64,000 bases of DNA from Dechloromonas sp. ZY10 (GTDB taxonomy: Bacteria; Pseudomonadota; Gammaproteobacteria; Burkholderiales; Rhodocyclaceae), in NCBI RefSeq assembly GCF_041378895.1, contig NZ_CP144212.1, positions 2,403,501 to 2,467,500 of the forward strand, given 5' to 3'. A program made the translations under genes and the position numbers. The notes below the pieces were generated by a model. It was not told the origin of the DNA, searched no databases, and saw nothing but the letters and a program-made list of their open reading frames with translations. Shown piece by piece: positions 17,971 through 26,662 of the stretch; within the stretch, counting starts at the first letter, position 1, and every line of letters begins with the position of its first letter.

Positions 17971-19311
17971 ATGTCTCCCCGCCTGATTTACGCCATCGTC
18001 TTCATCGAAGGTTTCTGCTCGCTCGGTGCCGAGGTGATCGCCCTGCGCCGGCTGGTGCCGCATGTCGGCAGCGCGATTGTCGTCACCGCGCCGACCATCG
18101 GTTTCTTCCTGCTCGCGCTGGCGCTCGGCTACGCCGCCGGCGGACGCATTGCCGGCGATTACCGGCGGGTGGTGCGCAACAACTTCCTGCTGGCGGCGGC
18201 GCTGGCCGGGATCGGCCTCTCCGGCCCGGCGATCGACCTCGCCTTTAGCCATTTGCAGCCGACCCCGCTCGCCTACCTCGCCTTCGTCGGCGGCGTGATG
18301 TGCCCGATTGCCTGGCTGCTCGGGCAGACGGTGCCGGTGCTGACCAACCTGCTCGCCAGCGAGCGGGTCGGCGAGGCCAGCGGCAATGCGCTGTACTGGT
18401 CCACGCTCGGTTCCTTCCTCGGTTCGCTCGGGCTGTCGCTGGGGATGATGCAGTGGCTGGGCGTTTCCTCGGCGGTGTTCGCCTGTGCCCTCGGCCTCGC
18501 CGCCGGGGCGCTGCTGCTCGCCGGCCGCGACGGCAAATTCTGGCTGCTCGCCGGGTCGACCGTGGCCGCCAGCCTGGCGATCAATCTGCAACACGCGGTC
18601 AATGCCGACACCGCCTACGCCGAATACCGGATTGCCACGGTCGACCTGCCGGGGCAGCAAAATCCGCGCGCCTTCAAGGTCAACCAGTCGGTCGCCTCGC
18701 TGCTCGACGATAGCGAGCCGCCGCGCACCACCCGCTATGTCGAGCATCTGCGCCGGGTACTGCGCGACGAACTCGGCTTCCGCGAGCGCGAGATCCTGGT
18801 TCTCGGCGCCGGCGGCTTCACGCTGTCGCTGGCCGACCCGGACAATCGCTATACCTATGTCGATATCGACCCAGCCATCCGCCGCATCGCCGAGCGCGAT
18901 TTCCTCAAGCGCCCGGCCGCTGGCGAATTCATCGTCGATGATGCGCGCCGCTTCGTCGCCGCCAGCGAGCGCCGTTTCGACGCGGTGGTGGTCGATGTCT
19001 ATAGCTCGCACACCTCGATTCCCAGCCACCTGGTTACCCGCGAATTCTGGGTCGGGCTGCGCCGCGTGCTGCGCGACGGCAACGGCGCGGTGCTCGCCAA
19101 CCTGATCCTCGACGGCAAGCTGGAAACGCCGTTCGCCCGCAACCTGCTGGCGACCATCGAGAGCGTCTATGGCCGCTGCGCGGTCGAGGTGCTGCACAAG
19201 GGCAAGCCGCTGGCCAATGTCGAAGTACTGTGTTTTGCCAGCAGCCAGCCGGCACCGACCGGGATCTACCGCGACGAACTCAACCGCGCCGACAGCGACC
19301 GTCTGCACTGA
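17971..19311 (+). CDS. Membrane-anchored spermidine-synthase-like protein
   Basis: 446 residues. The N-terminal half (about 1-205) has six or seven membrane helices, starting IYAIVFIEGFCSLGAEVIAL, which belongs to the fused-MFS/spermidine synthase group. The C-terminal half is a Rossmann methyltransferase-like aminopropyltransferase fold: ILVLGAGGFTLSLA, YVDIDPAI, VDDARRFV and VVVDVYSS. In true spermidine synthases the catalytic Asp sits in a D-x-x-D pattern close to that last motif; here it reads DAVVVDVYSSH, so polyamine synthesis is possible but not certain. No polyamine decarboxylase is nearby. Confidence 0.85.
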   Translation: MSPRLIYAIVFIEGFCSLGAEVIALRRLVPHVGSAIVVTAPTIGFFLLALALGYAAGGRIAGDYRRVVRNNFLLAAALAGIGLSGPAIDLAFSHLQPTPLAYLAFVGGVMCPIAWLLGQTVPVLTNLLASERVGEASGNALYWSTLGSFLGSLGLSLGMMQWLGVSSAVFACALGLAAGALLLAGRDGKFWLLAGSTVAASLAINLQHAVNADTAYAEYRIATVDLPGQQNPRAFKVNQSVASLLDDSEPPRTTRYVEHLRRVLRDELGFREREILVLGAGGFTLSLADPDNRYTYVDIDPAIRRIAERDFLKRPAAGEFIVDDARRFVAASERRFDAVVVDVYSSHTSIPSHLVTREFWVGLRRVLRDGNGAVLANLILDGKLETPFARNLLATIESVYGRCAVEVLHKGKPLANVEVLCFASSQPAPTGIYRDELNRADSDRLH

Positions 19312-19364
19312 AACGGCCGCCGCCCTGTTCGTTCAATCAGTGGGCGCCTATCCCGCCGGCGTTT

Positions 19365-19370
19365 TATAAT
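19365..19370 (+). promoter_or_regulatory. Possible -10 element (TATAAT)
   Basis: A perfect TATAAT in the AT-rich stretch GTTTTATAATTCC, about 70 bases before the likely start of the second hybrid kinase. No good -35 element is at the usual spacing, so this is a weak call. Confidence 0.4.
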
Positions 19371-19440
19371 TCCACCCTTGTGCGGTAACCGCCGGGCCTC
19401 CCGCCTACGCTCCCTGCACCGTCCCGTCGCGAGTCGAGGC

Positions 19441-21570
19441 TTGAAAAACGAAAACACCCTCCGCTGGTTGCTCCCTCTGCTGGTTGTAGTCGCCAACCTG
19501 TTTGTCATCGCACTGGTTGCCTACTCGCTGTTCGAAAGCCGCCAGCTGCAGGAACAGCGGGCCTTGGTACAGACCCAGAATCTGGCCACCATCCTGGAAC
19601 AAAACCTGACCGAGAAGCTGCGCAGCATCGACCTTGCGCTGCGCAGCGGACGCGACGAATTCGAACGCCAGCAAGCCGCCGGCGGCATCGACCCGGCAGC
19701 ACTCGACACCTACCTCAGCCGCCTGCAGGCCCGCCTGCCCGAACTGGACGGCCTGCGCATCACCGATGCAGCGGGCAACATCCGCTACGGTCAGGGAGTC
19801 AATCAGCACACGCTGGCCAATCTGGCCGACCGCGACTATTTCCGCTGTACCCGCGATGGCGACAAGGCCCGCCGTTGCCTCGGACAGCCGGTGATCAGCC
19901 GGGTCACCGGAAAATGGATTACCGCCCTTGCCTATCGGCTTGAAGATCGCCGGGGCAACTTTGGCGGCATGGTCTATGCCACCATCCGGATCGCGGAACT
20001 GACCCGGCTGTTTGCCGAACTGGAAATGGGTCGCCACGGCTCCCTGATTCTGCGCGACCACCAGGCCCGTCTGATCACCCGTTACCCCGAAGCAGCGGGC
20101 CCCGCCGGCGAGGTCGGCAACGCCAAGGTCTCGCCGGAATTTCGCTCCCTGCTCGGCAGTGGACAGCAAGCCGGCAGCTATAAAGCCAGCAACACTTCCG
20201 ATGGCATCGCCAGAATTCACACCTTCCACCGCCTTTCGAGCGCCGACTGGATCGTCGTCGCCGGACTCGCCGAAGATGAATACCTGGCCAGCTGGCGCGA
20301 CCAGCGCGACCGTTACATCGCCGTCGCGCTAATTTTTCTCGCCGCATCGCTGTTCGCCATGCGGCTGCTCGGCGACTACTGGCGGCAGCAGATCGAAAAC
20401 GCCGAGCAACTGCGCCGGGCACGCGACGCCGCCGACGCGGCCAACCGGGCCAAGAGCCAGTTTCTCGCGGTGATGAGCCACGAACTGCGAACCCCCCTCA
20501 ACGGCGTGCTCGGAATGGCGCAAATCCTGATGATGCCGGACATCACCGATCAGGAAAGAATCGACTACGCGCAGACCATCAACCACTCGGGGCTCAGCCT
20601 GCAAACCTTGCTCAACGACATCCTCGATCTCTCGAAAATCGAGGCCGGCCGCATGGAACTGCAGGTAGCCGATTTCCACCCCGAGCAACTGCTGCACGAA
20701 AGCGCCCAGCTCTTCGCCGATGCAGCCGGCAAGAAAGGCCTCAGCATCACGGTCGACATCGGCTCATTGCATTTTTCCAGCTATCGGGGCGATCCGTTGC
20801 GTTTGCGCCAGATCCTGATCAACCTGGTCAATAACGCAGTCAAATTTACTGAACAGGGGGGCATCCGCCTGCAGGTCTGCGACGCCCCCGCCGGCAACGG
20901 TCTGCGTTTCAGCGTCTGCGACAGCGGCATCGGCATCCCGCCGGACAAGCAGGCGGCCCTGTTCCAGCCGTTCTCGCAGGTCGACGACTCATTCACCCGC
21001 CGCTATGGCGGCACCGGCCTGGGGCTGGCAATCAGTCGCAACCTGCTGCAATTGATGGGGGGAGAGATCGAACTCGACAGCGAACCCGGACGCGGCACCT
21101 GCTTCACCTTCACCCTCCCGGCCCCGCCGGGCAATGCCAGCGCCGACCTCAGTCCGGTTTCATCGGCCCCGCCAGCGAGCGAAGCTCCGAGCCCCCCGCC
21201 AGCAGCGATCCTGCTGGTTGATGACAACCGGGTCAACCGCAAGGTGGTACGCACCCTGCTTGAAAAACATGGCTTCGCGGTCAGCGAAGCCGAAGATGGC
21301 GAACAGGCGCTGGCACAACTGGCCACCGGGCCGTTCAGCCTGGTACTGATGGATTGCCAGATGCCGGTGATGGACGGCTACAGCGCCACCCGCGCCTTGC
21401 GCCAGAGGGAAGCCACAGAACACTTGCCACACCTGCCGGTGATCGCGCTGACCGCCGCCGCCTTTGAAAACGACCGTGAACAATGCGCCGCCGCCGGGAT
21501 GGATGACTTCCTCAGCAAGCCGGTCGTCGCCGAGCAGCTTTTCGCCGCGATCAAGCGCTGGCAGCGGTAG
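19441..21570 (+). CDS. Hybrid sensor histidine kinase (double-Cache sensor, one receiver)
   Basis: 709 residues from the TTG preceded by GTCGAGGC; an earlier TTG at 19378 adds 21 residues that do not look like a signal. Order: membrane helix (about 10-32), extracytoplasmic double-Cache sensor (about 33-285, with YFRCTRDGDKARRCLGQPVIS, the LYRC-like Cache motif), membrane helix (about 292-310), HisKA with His347 in VMSHELRTPLNG, ATPase domain ([17 protein letters not shown]), and a receiver with Asp638 in [12 protein letters not shown]. It has no visible Hpt domain or adjacent response regulator, so its output partner is elsewhere. Confidence 0.92.
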   Translation: MKNENTLRWLLPLLVVVANLFVIALVAYSLFESRQLQEQRALVQTQNLATILEQNLTEKLRSIDLALRSGRDEFERQQAAGGIDPAALDTYLSRLQARLPELDGLRITDAAGNIRYGQGVNQHTLANLADRDYFRCTRDGDKARRCLGQPVISRVTGKWITALAYRLEDRRGNFGGMVYATIRIAELTRLFAELEMGRHGSLILRDHQARLITRYPEAAGPAGEVGNAKVSPEFRSLLGSGQQAGSYKASNTSDGIARIHTFHRLSSADWIVVAGLAEDEYLASWRDQRDRYIAVALIFLAASLFAMRLLGDYWRQQIENAEQLRRARDAADAANRAKSQFLAVMSHELRTPLNGVLGMAQILMMPDITDQERIDYAQTINHSGLSLQTLLNDILDLSKIEAGRMELQVADFHPEQLLHESAQLFADAAGKKGLSITVDIGSLHFSSYRGDPLRLRQILINLVNNAVKFTEQGGIRLQVCDAPAGNGLRFSVCDSGIGIPPDKQAALFQPFSQVDDSFTRRYGGTGLGLAISRNLLQLMGGEIELDSEPGRGTCFTFTLPAPPGNASADLSPVSSAPPASEAPSPPPAAILLVDDNRVNRKVVRTLLEKHGFAVSEAEDGEQALAQLATGPFSLVLMDCQMPVMDGYSATRALRQREATEHLPHLPVIALTAAAFENDREQCAAAGMDDFLSKPVVAEQLFAAIKRWQR

Positions 21571-21579
21571 CGACCGGGC

Positions 21580-22197
21580 TCAGGCCCGGCGCAAAGCCAT
21601 GTGTGAAACGATCATTTGCCCGATATTGGTGGCCAGGTTTTCTTCCAGCCTGCACTCCAGCGCCAGATGCAACAGGCCGCTGGTGAAGGCCCAGGTGTCG
21701 CGGGCCGCAGCAAATGGATCAAGACCGGCGCGCAAGGTACGCCGCTCGGCGGCGCGCACATACATGCGCTCGATCTTGGCCAGAAAATCGATCGCCGGAC
21801 GATTGACCTCTTCCTGAACCCCGGCAAACTCCTGCACATATTCACAGCGCAGGATCATGATTTCGAAAACCTCGCGCACCACCGCGCAATCGTCGAGAAC
21901 CCGGAAAAATTCCTGCAGCGAAGCCTGGATGGCATCGAGCGGATCGCCGTAAGCCTCAGAAAACAGGATTGAATCGGTGCGTTCGAGCAAGGGCACGAAG
22001 ATGTCCTCGCGCACGGCGAAAAACAACTCGGCCTTGTCCTTGAAGTGCCAGTATACGGCCCCGCGGGTAACACCAGCCTCCTGCGCGATCTTCTCCAGCG
22101 TCGAACGGCTGACGCCGCAACGGTGAAAGACCGCACGCGCGGCATCGACAATCTGTTTGCGGGTTTTTTCCGCTTCTTCGCGGGTTTTCCTGACCAA
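21580..22197 (-). CDS. TetR/AcrR-family repressor of the RND efflux operon
   Basis: 205 residues from a TTG start (reading MVRKTREEAEKTRKQI, the usual AcrR opening); an upstream in-frame start would add 25 residues with no family match. The helix-turn-helix is at about 33-52 (TLEKIAQEAGVTRGAVYWHF). The C-terminal ligand-binding domain has the AcrR look (AFTSGLLHLALE). The gene is divergent from the adaptor gene, and a 22-base inverted repeat lies between them. It probably represses both itself and the efflux operon and lets go on binding a drug-like ligand. Confidence 0.92.
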   Translation of the reverse strand: MVRKTREEAEKTRKQIVDAARAVFHRCGVSRSTLEKIAQEAGVTRGAVYWHFKDKAELFFAVREDIFVPLLERTDSILFSEAYGDPLDAIQASLQEFFRVLDDCAVVREVFEIMILRCEYVQEFAGVQEEVNRPAIDFLAKIERMYVRAAERRTLRAGLDPFAAARDTWAFTSGLLHLALECRLEENLATNIGQMIVSHMALRRA

Positions 22198-22270
22198 GAT
22201 AATTCCTTTTCGCGGGAACGTCCCGAGTTCGGCGCGCATCTTAAACGAACTTGTTACGCTTTGAAACAAC

Positions 22271-22292
22271 AAACATACATCCTTGTATGTTT
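22271..22292. promoter_or_regulatory. TetR/AcrR operator overlapping the efflux promoter
   Basis: A perfect inverted repeat AAACATAC-N6-GTATGTTT. It closely resembles the enterobacterial acrR/acrA operator, which also has ACATAC and GTATGT half-sites. It overlaps a TATAAT at 22292-22297 that can act as the -10 element of the adaptor gene, so bound repressor would block RNA polymerase. Confidence 0.8.
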
Positions 22293-22327
22293 ATAATAGG
22301 CGCAATATTTCTCCCCGGAGTTCGTCC

Positions 22328-23536
22328 ATGCCCCCCTTTTCCTCCGTCCGTCCGCCCTTCCTTCATCTAGCCACGGCGCTGGTGCTGAGCAGCGCCCTGC
22401 TCGCTGGCTGCGGCCAGTCGCAGGCACCTGCCGGCAAGCCGCCGCAGGGCCCGCTACCGGTCAGCATCGTCAAGGTGGAAAGCCAGCGGCTGCCGACCTG
22501 GATCGAAGTCATGGCCCAGACCGAAGGCGCCCGCGAGAGCGAAGTGCGGGCCCGTGTCGGTGGCATCCTGGTCAAGCGCCTGTATCAGGAAGGCGACCCG
22601 GTCAAGGCTGGGCAAGCGCTGTTTCAGATTGATCGCGCCCCCTACGAAATCGCGCTCGAACAGGCCAGGGCCCGCGCCGACCAGACCCGCCGCGAAGCCA
22701 GCCGGCTCAAGGGGCTGGCCGAGGCCAAGGCGATCAGCCAGAAGGAATACGACGATGCGGTTTCGGCCGATGCCCAGGCACAGGCCGCGCTCAAGCAAGC
22801 CGAACTGAACCTGGCCTGGACCACGGTCACCGCCCCGGTGGCCGGCACCAGCGGCCGCGCCGTTCGCTCCGAAGGCAACCTGATCGGCACCGGCAGCGCC
22901 GACAGCCTGCTCACCTCGGTGTATCAGAGCAACCCGATCTGGGTCCGCTTCAGTCTCGGCGACAGCGACCTCGCCCGCCTGCCCGCCCGCCGGGTCACCA
23001 ACAAGGACGTGAAAAAGGTCGAACTGGTGCTGGCCGATGGCAGTGTTTATGAACAGCCGGGCAAGCTCAACTTCCTGGCCTCGAACATCGACACCACGCT
23101 CGGCACCCAGCAATTGCGCGCCGAATTCGCCAACCCCGAACAGCGCCTGCTGCCTGGCCAGTTCGTCCGCATCCGCCTGGTCACCGGCGAGCGCGACGGC
23201 CTCTTCCTGGTGCCGCAGGCGGCGGTGATCCAGACCGACCGGGGCGCGCTGGTGATGACCATCGATGGCGAAGGCAAGGTGGCGCCGCGCCCGGTGCAGA
23301 CTGGCGAATGGCAGGGCAAGGACTGGATCATCCTCGGCGGCCTGAAGAACGGCGACCAGGTGATCACCGACAACCTGATGAAGCTCAAGCCGGGCATGCC
23401 GGTCGCGGCCAAGGACGCAGTACCTGCCGGTCAGGCACCGGCTGCCGCCGGCGGTGAGCCGGGCAAGGCAAGCGCCAAGTCCGGAGAAGGCGCCAGCCAG
23501 CCGACCGGTGACAAGCCGGGCGCAAAGCAGGGCTAA
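22328..23536 (+). CDS. RND efflux periplasmic adaptor (AcrA/MexA type)
   Basis: 402 residues starting at the ATG preceded by CCCCGGAG. A lipoprotein signal peptide ends in LLAGCG. The body has the usual adaptor parts: a lipoyl/barrel half (VRARVGGILVKRLYQEGDPVKAGQALFQID), a coiled-coil hairpin (about 110-165), the second lipoyl half, and a membrane-proximal domain (GAKQ tail, Ala/Pro rich). It bridges the RND pump and the outer-membrane channel. It is first in a three-gene operon, nine bases before the pump gene. AT-rich promoter and operator lie just upstream. Confidence 0.94.
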   Translation: MPPFSSVRPPFLHLATALVLSSALLAGCGQSQAPAGKPPQGPLPVSIVKVESQRLPTWIEVMAQTEGARESEVRARVGGILVKRLYQEGDPVKAGQALFQIDRAPYEIALEQARARADQTRREASRLKGLAEAKAISQKEYDDAVSADAQAQAALKQAELNLAWTTVTAPVAGTSGRAVRSEGNLIGTGSADSLLTSVYQSNPIWVRFSLGDSDLARLPARRVTNKDVKKVELVLADGSVYEQPGKLNFLASNIDTTLGTQQLRAEFANPEQRLLPGQFVRIRLVTGERDGLFLVPQAAVIQTDRGALVMTIDGEGKVAPRPVQTGEWQGKDWIILGGLKNGDQVITDNLMKLKPGMPVAAKDAVPAGQAPAAAGGEPGKASAKSGEGASQPTGDKPGAKQG

Positions 23537-23545
23537 GGAGCGAGC

Positions 23546-26500
23546 ATGTCGAAATTCTTCATCAACCGGCCGATTTTCGCGTCGGTCATCTCGATCATCA
23601 TCGTGATTGCCGGGCTGGTCGCCTCGCAAGTGCTGCCGATTGCGCAATATCCGCAAATCGCGCCGCCGACGGTGCTGATCAACGCCACCTACCCGGGCGC
23701 CTCCGCCGAAACCCTGGCCAAGACCGTTGCCGCCCCGATCGAGGAGCAGTTGAACGGGGTTGAAGGCCTCTCCTATTTCACCTCGTCGGCCACCGCCAAC
23801 GGCACGGTGACGATTACCGCCACCTTCGATGTCGGCAGCAATGTGGACATGGCGGCGGTCAACGTCAATAACCGGGTCAAGGCCGCTGAACCACGCCTGC
23901 CGGAAGAAGTCCGGCGCAACGGCGTGATCGTGCAGAAGCGCTCGAACGACATCCTGCAGGTGGTTGCGCTCGATTCCGAACAGGGCAAGTACAACACCCT
24001 GTTCCTGTCGAACTACGCCAGCCTCAACATCGTCGACGAACTGAAGCGGCTGAAGGGAGTCGGCGACGTCACCATCTTCGGCGCGCAGGACTACTCGATG
24101 CGCGTCTGGCTCAAGCCCGACCGCCTCGCGCAACTGGGCCTGACCACCAGCGACGTGTCGAACGCGATCAAGGCACAGAACGCCCAGAACGCCGCCGGCA
24201 AGATCGGCCAGGAACCGGCGCCGAGCGACCAGCAACTGGTGTACACGGTGACCGCCAAGGGCCGCCTGCTGACGCCGGAAGAGTTCGGCAACATCGTCAT
24301 CCGCAGTTCCGGCCCCGGTGGCCTGCTGCGCCTCAAGGACGTTGCCCGGATCGAACTCGGGGCCTACAGCTACGACCAGAGCGTGACCCTCGACGGGCAA
24401 CCGACCATCGCCATGGGCGTCTTCCTGCAAACCGGCGCCAACGCGCTGGAAGTCGCCGAGCGCGTGCGCGGCAAGATGCAGGAACTGAAGCAGAAATTCC
24501 CCGAAGGCATGGGTTACGTCATCCCCTTCGACACCACCCGCTTCGTCTCGGCCTCGATCGACGAAGTGGTCAAGACCCTGGTCGAAGCGATGGTGCTGGT
24601 GCTGGCGGTGGTGTACCTCTTCCTGCAAAGCTGGCGCGCGACGCTGATCCCGATGGTCGCGGTACCGATTTCGCTGATCGGCACCTTCGCCGGCCTATGG
24701 CTGTTCGGCTTCTCGATCAACACCCTGACGCTGTTCGCGATGGTGCTGGCAATCGGGATCGTGGTCGATGACGCGATCGTCGTCCTGGAAAACGTCGAAC
24801 GCCTGATGGCCGAAGAAAAGCTGCCGCCGCGCCAGGCCGCAATCAAGGCGATGCACGAAGTGCAGGGCGCACTGATTGCGATCGTGCTGGTGCTGTGCGC
24901 GGTATTCGTTCCGGTTGCCTTCCTCGGCGGTATCGCCGGCCAGCTCTACAAGCAGTTTGCGGTCACCGTCGCTGTCGCCGTGGTCCTCTCCGGCGTCGTC
25001 GCGCTGACCCTGACCCCGGCGCTGTGCGCCCTGCTACTCAAGGCGCAGCATACCGAGAACAAGCTGTTCGCCCCGTTCAACCGCGCTTTCGAGCGTTTTA
25101 CCAACGCCTTTACGCGCGGCGTCGATTTCATCCTCCGCCACTGGATTGTCGGGACCACGGTTTTTGCCCTGGTGATCGCGTCGACCGTAGCGTTCTTCAA
25201 GATCATCCCCGGCAGCTTCGTGCCGGCCGAAGACCAGGGCTACCTGATCTCGGCGCTGATGCTGCCCGACGGCGCCACGCTGAAGCGGACCGAACGGATG
25301 GGCGAGCAGACCCGCGCCATCATCGCCAAGGACCCGGCGGTCAAGCATACCTTCGTCGTCTCGGGCTTCGACCTGATCGGCGGTGGCAACAAGCCCAACG
25401 CCGGTACCATGTTCATCCCGCTCAAGGACTGGAAAGAACGCGACGCCAAGGCGCAGGATCTGGCCGGCAAGTTCATGGGCATCGGCATGAGCCAGCCGGA
25501 AGGTCTCGGCCTGGTCTTCAACCCGCCCCCGATCATGGGCCTGGGCACCGCCGGCGGTTTCGAAGTCTATGTCCAGAACCGCGTCGACGGCGATGCCAAG
25601 AAGCTCAACGAAGTGGTTCAGGGCTTCATCGCCGAATTGCAGAAGCGGCAGGAATTCACCCGCATCTCGACCTTCTTCCGGCCGACCGTGCCGCAGCTCT
25701 TCGTCGAGGTCGACGAGGCCAAGGCGCTGGCCCTCGGCATCCCGCTCGCCGACGTGTACACCACGCTGCAGAGCACCATGGGCGCGCTCTACGTCAACGA
25801 CTTCAACAAGGCCGGGCGCGTCTACCGCGTGCAGTTGCAGGCCGAAGCCAATTACCGGATGAAGCCGGACGACATCGGCAAGGTCTATGTCCGCGCCAAT
25901 ACCGGCGCGATGATTCCGCTGTCGGCAATCAGCAAGGTCAATAGCGTGGTCGGTCCGGAACAGGTCGAGCGCTTCAACGGTTTCATCGCCGGCAAGGTGA
26001 TGGGCGACTCCAAGCCCGGCATCAGCTCCGGCGACGCGATCAAGATCGTCGAGGAAGTCGCCGCCGCCACCCTGCCCGATGGCTACACCATCGCCTGGAC
26101 CGGCCAGGCCTTCCAGGAAAAGCGCAGTGCCGGCTCCTCCCTGCAGGCCTTCGGCTTCGCAATCATCATGGTCTTCCTGATCCTCGCCGCCCAGTACGAG
26201 AAATGGTCGCTGCCGCTGGCGGTGGTGATGGCCGTGCCCTTCGCGCTGCTCGGCGCCCTGGCGGCGATCTGGCTGCGCGGGATGCCCAACGACATCTACT
26301 TCCAGATCGGTCTGGTGGTGCTGATCGGGCTGGCGTCGAAAAACGCGATCCTGATCGTCGAGTTCGCCGCGCAGAAGTACGCCGAAGGCAAGAGCGTCGT
26401 CGACGCCGCGCTGGAAGCCGCCCGCTTGCGCCTGCGGCCAATCGTGATGACCTCGCTCGCCTTCATCCTCGGCGTCTTCCCGCTGGTCAAGGCCAGCGGC

Positions 26501-26662
26501 GCCGGCGCTGCCGCCCGTCAGTCGATGGGTACCGGCGTCTTCGGCGGGATGCTCGCCGCCACCTTCGTCGCGACCATTTTCGTGCCGCTGTTCTTCAAGT
26601 GGCTGGAACGCGGCAAACAGATCGATCCTTCGCACCTCGCCAGCGAGGAGGAAAACGCATGA
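23546..26662 (+). CDS. RND multidrug efflux pump (AcrB/MexB type)
   Basis: 1038 residues, standard length for HAE1-family pumps. It opens MSKFFINRPIFASVISIIIV, has the proton-relay pair of Asp in AIGIVVDDAIVVLENVER in the fourth membrane helix, and the second half repeats the fold with VFLILAAQYEKWSLPLAVV. Twelve membrane helices and two large periplasmic loops are expected. It exports hydrophobic or amphiphilic compounds using the proton gradient. A four-base overlap (ATGA) links it to the outer-membrane channel gene. Confidence 0.95.
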   Translation: MSKFFINRPIFASVISIIIVIAGLVASQVLPIAQYPQIAPPTVLINATYPGASAETLAKTVAAPIEEQLNGVEGLSYFTSSATANGTVTITATFDVGSNVDMAAVNVNNRVKAAEPRLPEEVRRNGVIVQKRSNDILQVVALDSEQGKYNTLFLSNYASLNIVDELKRLKGVGDVTIFGAQDYSMRVWLKPDRLAQLGLTTSDVSNAIKAQNAQNAAGKIGQEPAPSDQQLVYTVTAKGRLLTPEEFGNIVIRSSGPGGLLRLKDVARIELGAYSYDQSVTLDGQPTIAMGVFLQTGANALEVAERVRGKMQELKQKFPEGMGYVIPFDTTRFVSASIDEVVKTLVEAMVLVLAVVYLFLQSWRATLIPMVAVPISLIGTFAGLWLFGFSINTLTLFAMVLAIGIVVDDAIVVLENVERLMAEEKLPPRQAAIKAMHEVQGALIAIVLVLCAVFVPVAFLGGIAGQLYKQFAVTVAVAVVLSGVVALTLTPALCALLLKAQHTENKLFAPFNRAFERFTNAFTRGVDFILRHWIVGTTVFALVIASTVAFFKIIPGSFVPAEDQGYLISALMLPDGATLKRTERMGEQTRAIIAKDPAVKHTFVVSGFDLIGGGNKPNAGTMFIPLKDWKERDAKAQDLAGKFMGIGMSQPEGLGLVFNPPPIMGLGTAGGFEVYVQNRVDGDAKKLNEVVQGFIAELQKRQEFTRISTFFRPTVPQLFVEVDEAKALALGIPLADVYTTLQSTMGALYVNDFNKAGRVYRVQLQAEANYRMKPDDIGKVYVRANTGAMIPLSAISKVNSVVGPEQVERFNGFIAGKVMGDSKPGISSGDAIKIVEEVAAATLPDGYTIAWTGQAFQEKRSAGSSLQAFGFAIIMVFLILAAQYEKWSLPLAVVMAVPFALLGALAAIWLRGMPNDIYFQIGLVVLIGLASKNAILIVEFAAQKYAEGKSVVDAALEAARLRLRPIVMTSLAFILGVFPLVKASGAGAAARQSMGTGVFGGMLAATFVATIFVPLFFKWLERGKQIDPSHLASEEENA

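Noticed and set aside
16316..17986. 556-residue plus-strand frame across DUF599 and rarD
   Set aside because: It spans two clear membrane-protein genes in another frame and is very Arg/Ala rich.
22454..24628. 724-residue minus-strand frame opposite the efflux adaptor and pump
   Set aside because: Mirror of strongly biased codons; it has no domain.
25034..26635. 533-residue minus-strand frame opposite the pump
   Set aside because: Same reason; the RND pump is unmistakable.
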